From: Acidimicrobiaceae bacterium
GTDB lineage: Bacteria > Actinomycetota > Acidimicrobiia > Acidimicrobiales > Palsa-688
Assembly (NCBI GenBank): GCA_003156795.1
Contig: PMHU01000188.1
Coordinates: 6,320 to 16,604 of the forward strand
DNA: 10,285 nucleotides
Reading direction: 5' to 3'
Under the pieces are notes generated by a model, which worked only from the letters and a program-made list of their open reading frames with translations, made no database searches and was not told the origin of the DNA. Of this stretch, positions 4,380 through 10,285 are shown piece by piece. Numbering within the stretch: the first letter of the stretch is position 1; each line of letters starts with the position of its first letter. Position numbers and translations under genes: made by a program.

Positions 4380-6695
4380 ATGAGCCCCTCCGCCGACTAC
4401 AGGAAGCCGGTACTCAAAGAGACCACTGGATACAGGCTCAAGCGCCGTCTGCTGGGACCGCCGCTCGTGACGGAACAATTGGAAGGCGAACGGCTCAGCA
4501 ATCCCGTGGCCATGGGCGTCCTCAGCTGCGACATGATCTCGTCGTCCGCCTACGGCACCGAGGAGATGCTGGCCATCCTGGTCCCGACCTTCGGGGTGGC
4601 GGCCTTCACCCTCGTACTCCCGGTGACATTCGTCATCCTGGCCATCCTCATCCTCGTCACCCTCTCGTATCGCGAGGTGGTGATGGTGTACACCAAGGCC
4701 GGCGGTTCTTACGTCGTGGGACGCGAGAACTTCGGGCTCAACGTCGCTCAGTTCGCCGCCGTTGCCCTCCTCATCGACTACACCCTGACCGTCGCCGTTC
4801 AGGTTGCGGCCGGTACCGACGCCCTCACGTCTGCGGTCCCGAGCCTGAGCCATGACAACATCCCCACCGGCATATGCGTCCTGGTCGTGGTGCTGCTGAT
4901 CTGGGGCAACCTGCGCGGCATCCGGGAAGCGGGCCGGACGTTCGCTATTCCCACCTACTTTTTCATCGCCTCCTTGCTACTGGTGGTCATCGTCGGGCTG
5001 GTCCGGGCCGCCCTCGGGGACCTACCTCATGTGGCTGCCAAGTCAGGCCACGTCCCGATCGGGCACAACACCCACAGCCTGCTCCAGTTCGCCACCGTGT
5101 TCGTGCTGCTACGGGCCTTCGCCAACGGCGGCTCGTCCCTGACCGGACTTGAAGCCATCTCGAACAGCGTGTCGGCCTTCCGCTCGCCCGAGGGGAACAA
5201 TGCGCGCCGGGTCCTAGGGATCATGAGCCTCACCCTCGGCACCTTGGTCCTCGGCGTGTCGCTGCTGGCCCATTTCACCCACGCCATCCCCTACAGCAGC
5301 GGCTCCCCTACGGTCATCTCGCAAGTGGCGAAGGCGGCGTTCGGCTCCAGCGCGGTCGGCCGGATCGGTTTCTACGTGGTCCAACTCTCGACCCTCCTGA
5401 TCCTCTACACCGGCGGCAACACCAGCTTCAACGGGTTCCCGTTCCTCGCCAACTTTGTCGCCGGCGACCGGTTCCTGCCGCGCCCGTTCACCAAGAGGGG
5501 TCACCGTCTGGTGTTCTCGAACGGAATCCTTTTCCTCGGAGCGGTCGCCATCGCCCTCCTGATGATCACCCGCGCCAAGGTCGACTCGCTCGTCAGCCTT
5601 TACGCCATCGGCGTGTTCTGCGGGTTCACCATGGCCGGCGCCGGCATGGTCAAGTACCACTTGACGAACCACGAGCGCGGCTACCGCCACAAGATGTGGA
5701 TCAACGGCTCCGCAGCCGTCGTCTCCGCCCTCGTGGTCATCATTTTCGCGGTGACCAAGTTCACGCAGGGTGCCTGGGCGGTCGTCGTGCTGTTCCCGAT
5801 CCTTATGTACGTCCTCATCCGCACGCACCGCCAGTACGTCCAGGAGTCGACGGCGCTGGGAGAGGGTGCGGCCGAGCGAGCCGTGGAAGCCAAGCCCCTT
5901 CCGCGCCACGTCGCCCTGGTCCTGGTCGACAGTCTCGACCTGGCCACGGCCCGGGTGATCCAGTACGCCAGGACCATGTCGGTCGACGAGTTGCGTGCCG
6001 TTCACTTCGTGATCGACAGCACACGATCGCAAGCCCTCGCCGACCGGTGGGTGAGACTGGGGTTGAGCCGCCTGCCGCTGGAGCTGATCGAGTGCCCCGA
6101 CCGCCGGGTGGCGCGAGCCTCCATCGAAATGGCGGCCGAGGTGGCGTCGGACGGCCAGACAGAAGTCTCCGTACTGATGCCTAGGCGCGCCTACGCGTTC
6201 GGCCTCGGTCGCCTTCTGCACGACTCGACCGGCGAGCGCATCGCTGCTGCCATCAGCCGCCTCGATCACGTCAACGCCACCATCGTCCCCTTCGATGCCC
6301 GAGGCGAGCTCGAGCACCGTCAATGGAAGCGCAGGACCGACCGGCAGCAATCGCGGGAGCGCCACCGGGTGGATCAGGCGCTCGCCGAAGAGGAAGCGGT
6401 CCCGAAGGTCGACGGCACGGTCCCCATTTCGTCGTTGCAAGTGCGCCAGCGGGCCCGGGTCGCCGGCCGGGTCAAGTCGGTAACGGTGAAACCGTGGGGA
6501 GACACCGCTTCACTCCAAGTACAGCTGACCGACGACCACGGAAGGCTGGTGGTGGCGTTCCTAGGCCGCCGCCAGATTCCAGGGATGATCCCGGGGAGCA
6601 AGATCGTCGTCGAAGGCACCGTCGCCGACCTTCGGGGCCAGATCGGGATGATCAACCCCAGCTACGAGTTCCTCGCCGATGGTCACCCGGGCTGA
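4380..6695 (+). CDS. KimA/YdaO-like APC-superfamily transporter (probable K+ uptake) with USP-like domain and fused C-terminal OB-fold domain
   Basis: Probable plasma-membrane potassium/proton symporter, by resemblance to B. subtilis KimA (recollected sequence). The 771 residues fall in three parts. Residues about 40-485 carry twelve hydrophobic segments; CDMISSSAYGTEEML (50-64), LIDYTLTVAV (131-140), SSLTGLEAISN (252-262) and SLYAIGVF (406-413) match KimA. Expected K+ ligands align as Asp51, Tyr58, Asp133, Thr137, Thr255, Glu258 and Tyr408; a KimA serine is Gln141 here. Residues about 506-640 form a universal-stress-protein-like cytoplasmic domain, as in actinobacterial homologues such as Rv2690c. 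A charged linker (641-680) leads to an OB-fold domain (681-764; VAGRVKSVTV, VAFLGRRQIPGM, GMINPSYEF) that I recall as a separate small actinobacterial protein. ATG 4380 is preferred over TTG 4371; neither has a clear Shine-Dalgarno, so a leaderless message is possible. Alternative: an amino-acid permease. No c-di-AMP riboswitch fits the 60-base upstream gap. Confidence 0.85.
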   Translation: MSPSADYRKPVLKETTGYRLKRRLLGPPLVTEQLEGERLSNPVAMGVLSCDMISSSAYGTEEMLAILVPTFGVAAFTLVLPVTFVILAILILVTLSYREVVMVYTKAGGSYVVGRENFGLNVAQFAAVALLIDYTLTVAVQVAAGTDALTSAVPSLSHDNIPTGICVLVVVLLIWGNLRGIREAGRTFAIPTYFFIASLLLVVIVGLVRAALGDLPHVAAKSGHVPIGHNTHSLLQFATVFVLLRAFANGGSSLTGLEAISNSVSAFRSPEGNNARRVLGIMSLTLGTLVLGVSLLAHFTHAIPYSSGSPTVISQVAKAAFGSSAVGRIGFYVVQLSTLLILYTGGNTSFNGFPFLANFVAGDRFLPRPFTKRGHRLVFSNGILFLGAVAIALLMITRAKVDSLVSLYAIGVFCGFTMAGAGMVKYHLTNHERGYRHKMWINGSAAVVSALVVIIFAVTKFTQGAWAVVVLFPILMYVLIRTHRQYVQESTALGEGAAERAVEAKPLPRHVALVLVDSLDLATARVIQYARTMSVDELRAVHFVIDSTRSQALADRWVRLGLSRLPLELIECPDRRVARASIEMAAEVASDGQTEVSVLMPRRAYAFGLGRLLHDSTGERIAAAISRLDHVNATIVPFDARGELEHRQWKRRTDRQQSRERHRVDQALAEEEAVPKVDGTVPISSLQVRQRARVAGRVKSVTVKPWGDTASLQVQLTDDHGRLVVAFLGRRQIPGMIPGSKIVVEGTVADLRGQIGMINPSYEFLADGHPG

Positions 6696-6732
6696 TGGAG
6701 GCTCCGACGGGCACGCGACCAGCCGACGGGTA

Positions 6733-7638
6733 TCAGCGGATCGCGGCCGCCTCGGCCAGGTCGTGGGGGCCGCTGGCGGGGTAGCCCTTGGCCGCCCTGA
6801 TCGCCGCGCCCCACGGCTCGAGTATCGAGAGCAGTTCGTCGAGGTCCTCGGCGAGAGCGGCGGCCATGGGAGCGCATTGGACGTCGGTGGACAGCTCGAC
6901 GTTTTCTCGAAGCTCGCGCCCCGTTGGGGTGAAGGACCCGCCGGCGAGCAGTCCCCGGGCCACCAGTCTTTCCTCGGCGGCGTCGAGTTCGGCGTCCGAC
7001 CAGGCCCTGGTGCGGATGTAGGTCCGAAGCGGCAGACCCCAATACAGCTCGCTCAACAGACCGATCTCCGTGGCATCGAGCCCAGCCGATGTCCAAGCCG
7101 CCGTGTGGCTGTCACCGCGGAACTCGCGGAGGCGGTCACCGAGACGCCAGGCTGCGCCCAATGCGCCGTCGGGGAGGTCGCGGGCGAGCATGCCGGCGTA
7201 GAGAGGCCGCCCCTCTGGGCGCAGCGGCTCGCCGGCGCGCCCCAGCAGCTCTCCGACCCGGTGCACTCCTTTGGGAGCGGGCCCGAGGATCCGCTCGAGC
7301 TGGGCGACCGCGCCCCGGGTGCGGGCGGACTCGATCGTCTCGGCGTCTGTCAACGACCAGCCGTGGGCTACCGCGGGCAACACCACGGCCGGGTTGAATA
7401 CGGCGAAGGCGGCTGCGACCAGTTCGCCTGGGACCTGACCGAGGCATGACCCGCGGCTGCAGAAGTAAGCCGAACCGTCGGGCATTTGCACCCCACCGAA
7501 TTCGCCGGGGCTGGGACCGAACCCGAGCTTCTCGTATTCGGCGTGACATTCGGGCGAGAAGTAGACCTGCCCGGTAAACGGTTCGAGGGCGGCCGCCAAG
7601 CGTCGGACCGCCTTCGATGTCGTGGACGGTTCCGTCAT
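6733..7638 (-). CDS. SCO6745-family protein (function unknown)
   Basis: A 301-residue soluble protein that I recognise as the actinobacterial SCO6745 family, for which no biochemical role is established to my knowledge. Family-typical stretches are YFCSRGSCLGQVPGELVAAAF (58-78) followed by FNP (81-83), GRPLYAGM (143-150), the conserved REFRGDSHTAAW (171-182), and a C-terminal block RTRAWSDAELDAAEERL (210-226) with RGLLAGGSFTPTGRELRE (228-245). The last block looks like a winged-helix fold with helix-wing spacing, which need not mean DNA binding here. No signal peptide or membrane segment is visible. The start ATG at 7638 has a strong GGGAGG four bases upstream and lies nine bases after the stop of the TIGR03084-like gene, so the two are co-transcribed. 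It converges with the transporter gene across 37 bases. The family is fairly certain; I do not assign a reaction. Confidence 0.75.
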   Translation of the reverse strand: MTEPSTTSKAVRRLAAALEPFTGQVYFSPECHAEYEKLGFGPSPGEFGGVQMPDGSAYFCSRGSCLGQVPGELVAAAFAVFNPAVVLPAVAHGWSLTDAETIESARTRGAVAQLERILGPAPKGVHRVGELLGRAGEPLRPEGRPLYAGMLARDLPDGALGAAWRLGDRLREFRGDSHTAAWTSAGLDATEIGLLSELYWGLPLRTYIRTRAWSDAELDAAEERLVARGLLAGGSFTPTGRELRENVELSTDVQCAPMAAALAEDLDELLSILEPWGAAIRAAKGYPASGPHDLAEAAAIR

Positions 7639-7642
7639 CGGG

Positions 7643-7648
7643 CCTCCC
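7643..7648 (-). promoter_or_regulatory. Ribosome binding site of the SCO6745-family gene, touching the upstream stop
   Basis: On the minus strand the stop TAG at 7650-7648 runs directly into GGGAGG, four bases before the ATG at 7638. The arrangement implies translation coupled to the preceding gene. Confidence 0.6.
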
Positions 7649-8403
7649 TAGGCGTAGGTGCGGACCAGCTCGAGGACGGCCTCGGAGTCGGGACCCTCGC
7701 CGTGAAGGTCGGTCGCGCTCGCCCTCACCCGGCGGGCTGCGACCAGGCAGAGATGGGCGACGGGACCGCTGATGGTGGTGGTCGCTGTCCCGTCCGGGAT
7801 GAACTCGCAACCCGACCCGTCCGGGCCGGTCAGCCTGAAAGCGACCGGGCCCGACATGGTTCGCCCGGCGGACGAGAACGCGTACGGCAGCGTGCGCCAA
7901 GCCAGCCGGGCGATCAGGGCCAGGCCGTCCGTTGCGGGAAGGTCCATCCCGAGGGCGTCAACCACGTCGCCGGCATGGATCCACGTCTCGGCCAGGCGGG
8001 TGGTGGCCAGGGTCCTCACCGATAGCTGGCCGGCCACCCATTGCACCCGCTCGGACGGGTCCTCGGCCGCGAGCGCGGCCAGGAGTTCCTCGGCGGACGT
8101 CGACCACCTGACCAGGATGTCGGCGTCGCTCGCGCCCCTGTCCCTCTCCACCATCTTGGCGGCGCCGTCGTCGACCGACGCCGCCTGCTCGAGACCACCG
8201 GTCAGACGAGAAAGAACCGCGTCGTAGTCGCCCCTTGCGCTGCCGATGGCCATCTCGTTGGTCTGGGTCAGGTGCAGGACCACGTCGGCCACGTCCCATC
8301 CCTCACATCGGGTCGGACGGTGCCAGCCGTCGGCGTCGAGGTCGGTCAGGATCCTGGTCAGTGCCTCTTGTTGGTCGGCGAGAGCGGCGATCGGGTCATC
8401 CAC
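7648..8403 (-). CDS. TIGR03084-type protein, DinB/mycothiol-dependent maleylpyruvate isomerase fold
   Basis: A 251-residue soluble protein of the DinB-like, mycothiol-enzyme-related group found in actinobacteria. The N-terminal four-helix domain carries the probable metal triad His44 (DVVLHLTQTNE, 41-50), Glu139 and His143 (RLAETWIHAGDV, 136-147), matching the H-E-H pattern of mycothiol-dependent maleylpyruvate isomerase. GWDVADVVLHL is also a family hallmark. A smaller C-terminal sterol-carrier-like region follows (about 180-251; ISGPVAHLCLVAARR at 211-225), as in TIGR03084 proteins. The substrate is unknown; members likely bind zinc and may act on mycothiol conjugates. The start is GTG at 8403, the only start before an in-frame stop at 8440-8442; no Shine-Dalgarno is evident. 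It lies 36 bases after the glycosyltransferase gene and is tightly followed by the SCO6745-family gene. True maleylpyruvate isomerase activity is not supported by the neighbours. Confidence 0.8.
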   Translation of the reverse strand: MDDPIAALADQQEALTRILTDLDADGWHRPTRCEGWDVADVVLHLTQTNEMAIGSARGDYDAVLSRLTGGLEQAASVDDGAAKMVERDRGASDADILVRWSTSAEELLAALAAEDPSERVQWVAGQLSVRTLATTRLAETWIHAGDVVDALGMDLPATDGLALIARLAWRTLPYAFSSAGRTMSGPVAFRLTGPDGSGCEFIPDGTATTTISGPVAHLCLVAARRVRASATDLHGEGPDSEAVLELVRTYA

Positions 8404-8439
8404 GGCGTGGAGTGTAGGTGAGCGTTCTGGCCATGGCCG

Positions 8440-10285
8440 CTACGACTCCGGCGAACTTTCGCGCCTGCGCCGGGCCGCGAGCGACAACGCTGCGGGTGCG
8501 GACTCTGCGGGGACGATCCATGCGTCCAGACGTCGCAGGAGATCGTCGGGCAGGTGTCCTGCGTCGGGGACCGGGATCCGGTATCTGAAGGCTCCACTCC
8601 CGGCTTGTGACCGCACGCCGGGACTCACGTGCCAGCCCTGGTTCTCGGGTAACCGCACGAGTACCAACGTCGGTCCTCCGGTATCGCACTGGACGTCGCC
8701 CTCGAGCCATCTGCCTTCTGTGTGGGTCGTTGCTATCCGATCGACGCCGGTCTCGACGAGCAATTGCGAAGAAGGGTGTCTCGCTGCGAACGCGGCGCCG
8801 ATCTCACTGGACAGCGAGATCACGATCCGCTCCAGGTCACGCGAGACCGGGTCGTACAGCGGGAGCTTGCGATGGGCCTCGAGCCCCGAACACCGGAAGC
8901 TGGACACGTCGACCGCATCGAAGCCCCGACTGGCGAGACGCCGAACGGCGAGACGATGGAACGACCTCGGCGCGGCCGAGAACCATCCCATCAGACCGAC
9001 AAGAAACCGAAGGCTGGCCACCACTTCGTCGCAGTAGATCTGATGTGGGCGTAGTTCGATGCAACGGTCCAGGTCGGCGCTGACCTCCGACACTGCGCCC
9101 GCCGAAGGGGGGCCGTGCCAAGGCCTGAACGATTCAAGACACCGGACGGCAACCGTCGACGCCAGCGCCTCCAAAAGCGGGTCGTCATGTCGGTCGACCG
9201 ACACCGCTATCTGCCGTGCCCGTTCGGCCGCCCGGCGAGCCTGGCGAAAACTCCCGGCGGCGGCCGACGTTCGAGCCAGACGGGCGTGCATCCCCGCGAA
9301 ATCGTCGTCGAGGCGCAAGGCCCTCTCAATCATCGCCAACCGACGGTCGACGGTGACCGCGTCCCCGAAGACGTCCACGTACCACCCGATGTCACGCGCC
9401 GCGAGTCGTTCGAAAGGTGCGACTTGGCCCGCAGAGCGACGGATCGCGGCTTCCAATATGTCGGCTTCCTGCCCATCCGGGAGCAGGAGGTCCGGGCGGA
9501 TGATCGGCGTGCCCCCCAGGTTGGCGGCGAGGCAGCTGAACGCACTGCGGTGGGGGCCGGCGATTCGGTCGCACCGTGACATCAACAGAATCTCAGCTAG
9601 GGCCCTCTGCGATTCGGTGAGGCGGTCATACCCGGGCAGAAGTTCGGACGGCACGACGAGACGCTCATATCGGGCCCGGAGGTGGTCGACGCACGCTTCG
9701 CTGTCGGACAGTATGAGGGCATTGGCGTCGCCGAGCCCTAGCTGCTCGATGGCGTGCTCGACGTACGCCAGGGGCGTGTACTTCTCGTGGTGCATGATGT
9801 GACGCCACTCCCCGGTGACGATGTCGCCCGCTCTCAGGTGCACGGCCGTCCATCCGTCTCCGGTGTCCTGCTTCGCGCAGACGGACATCAGGGACGAGAC
9901 GACCTCGTTCCAACCGAGGCTCCGAAACGAGTCGACGAAGCGCGCCTGCGCCTCCTCGTCGGCACCGCGACCCAGCCCCCAAATCGTAAATGGGTCTACC
10001 AGGTCCGCGAATCGGCCCTCCGCCTCGTCGTCGTCACCCGGCGCGCCCAGCCGATACTCGAGATCGGCCACCTCCTCGCCGATGACGGGTGTCATCCCGT
10101 CGAGAGATCCGGAAGAGATTTCGTGGTGATCGAGGAACGCCCCGTCGAAGAGCTCAGCGGGATCCTCGAGTTCGGAGTTGCCCTCTCTTAACCAGACGAA
10201 CCGGAAGTCGAGCTCGAGCGCGCTCGCCACAGTGCGGGCGTTGACCATCGAGGTGAGGCGAGCGCCGAGCCTGTCGAATCGGCGG
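8440..10285 (-). CDS. HxRxGD-motif glycosyltransferase (fucosyltransferase-like) with TPR-like helices; 5' end outside window
   Basis: The frame is open to the right edge, so the true start is outside; an ATG at 10248 exists but cuts into a family motif. 614 residues are visible, numbered here from the edge. Residues 5-16 (RLGARLTSMVNA) look like the GLGNRL-type donor loop at the N-terminus of NodZ/FUT8/O-fucosyltransferase-like GT-B enzymes. HLRAGD at 149-154 matches their HxRxGD motif, and RIAGPHRSAFSCLAA (240-254) matches the late 'SxFS' motif. Residues about 312-362 are alternating Ala/Arg-rich helices resembling tetratricopeptide repeats. The remaining 250 residues, including a tryptophan- and glycine-rich stretch near 510-580, match nothing I recognise. 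No signal peptide can be judged without the start. Transfer of fucose or a related sugar from a GDP-sugar is inferred from the motifs only; donor and acceptor are unknown. The stop is 36 bases before the TIGR03084-like gene, so co-transcription is possible. Confidence 0.62.
   Translation of the reverse strand, partial: RRFDRLGARLTSMVNARTVASALELDFRFVWLREGNSELEDPAELFDGAFLDHHEISSGSLDGMTPVIGEEVADLEYRLGAPGDDDEAEGRFADLVDPFTIWGLGRGADEEAQARFVDSFRSLGWNEVVSSLMSVCAKQDTGDGWTAVHLRAGDIVTGEWRHIMHHEKYTPLAYVEHAIEQLGLGDANALILSDSEACVDHLRARYERLVVPSELLPGYDRLTESQRALAEILLMSRCDRIAGPHRSAFSCLAANLGGTPIIRPDLLLPDGQEADILEAAIRRSAGQVAPFERLAARDIGWYVDVFGDAVTVDRRLAMIERALRLDDDFAGMHARLARTSAAAGSFRQARRAAERARQIAVSVDRHDDPLLEALASTVAVRCLESFRPWHGPPSAGAVSEVSADLDRCIELRPHQIYCDEVVASLRFLVGLMGWFSAAPRSFHRLAVRRLASRGFDAVDVSSFRCSGLEAHRKLPLYDPVSRDLERIVISLSSEIGAAFAARHPSSQLLVETGVDRIATTHTEGRWLEGDVQCDTGGPTLVLVRLPENQGWHVSPGVRSQAGSGAFRYRIPVPDAGHLPDDLLRRLDAWIVPAESAPAALSLAARRRRESSPES

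Noticed and set aside
4320..4853. N-terminal extension of FabF up to an ATG at 4853
   Set aside because: The extension is antisense to the transporter gene and gives a compositionally odd Glu/His/Gly-rich stretch. FabF homology begins exactly at the GTG at 4319, which has its own AGGA.
5214..6440. A 408-codon open frame on the minus strand
   Set aside because: It is antisense to the transporter gene, and its translation is rich in Asp, Glu, His, Arg and Gly without recognisable motifs. The plus strand encodes an unmistakable membrane protein.
6703..6730. Direct repeat CCGACGGG, two copies 20 bases apart, between the transporter and the SCO6745-family gene
   Set aside because: Eight GC-rich bases in two copies are likely chance; no hairpin or third copy is seen.
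6679..7449. A 256-codon open frame on the plus strand opposite the SCO6745-family gene
   Set aside because: Its start lies within the transporter gene, and its product has no family features, while the opposite strand matches a known family along its length.
8397..8434. Twelve-codon leader ORF (from ATG at 8434) overlapping the GTG start of the TIGR03084-like gene
   Set aside because: It has no ribosome binding site, and its ATG lies within a GC-rich palindrome GGCCATGGCC. Coupling through it is conceivable but unsupported.
8429..8438. Palindrome GGCCATGGCC just after the glycosyltransferase stop
   Set aside because: A perfect palindrome with no loop and no T run is not a terminator; probably chance.
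9665..9982. Short alternative frames within the glycosyltransferase region on both strands
   Set aside because: The single long minus-strand frame carrying the HxRxGD and SAFS motifs explains the region; the others are Arg/Gly-rich shadows.

Overview
The window is a gene-dense, GC-rich bacterial chromosome segment, most likely from an actinomycete (Actinomycetota). The evidence is a reductase pair resembling mycobacterial MabA and InhA, a WS/DGAT-type acyltransferase, a mycothiol-enzyme-like DinB-fold protein (TIGR03084 type) and an SCO6745-family protein, all typical of that phylum. An Acidimicrobiia-like lineage is a guess. I see no rRNA, tRNA, CRISPR array, insertion sequence or other mobile element. 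Ten protein genes account for nearly all bases, and no gap exceeds 70 bases.

Left part (1-4319): a type II fatty-acid synthesis island. An acyl carrier protein gene and a WS/DGAT acyltransferase gene (leaving the window at its left edge) run leftward and overlap by four bases. Across a 68-base divergent spacer, fabI (enoyl-ACP reductase), fabG (ketoacyl-ACP reductase) and fabZ (hydroxyacyl-ACP dehydratase) run rightward as a tight operon. fabF (ketoacyl-ACP synthase) converges on fabZ from the right with nine bases between the stops. Together these cover the carrier and all four steps of one elongation cycle (condense, reduce, dehydrate, reduce), plus a possible acyl-transfer outlet. FabD, FabH and acetyl-CoA carboxylase are not in the window.

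Middle (4380-6695): one large membrane-protein gene, divergent from fabF. It is a KimA/YdaO-like APC-superfamily transporter (probable potassium uptake) with a cytoplasmic universal-stress-protein-like domain and, unusually, a C-terminal OB-fold domain in the same reading frame. This fusion is the most notable feature of the window.

Right part (6733-10285): three leftward genes. The upstream one is the large remainder of a glycosyltransferase with an HxRxGD fucosyltransferase-like motif, whose start lies beyond the right edge. It is followed by a TIGR03084/mycothiol-dependent maleylpyruvate isomerase-like protein and an SCO6745-family protein. The last two are tightly coupled; the glycosyltransferase may be in the same transcript, with a 36-base gap. 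Their link to the lipid genes is unknown.

Overall this looks like mostly core-type actinobacterial DNA, not a defence or mobile island. The points worth a second look are the transporter-OB fusion, the ACP/WS-DGAT coupling, the short-loop InhA relative, and the unassigned C-terminal part of the glycosyltransferase.
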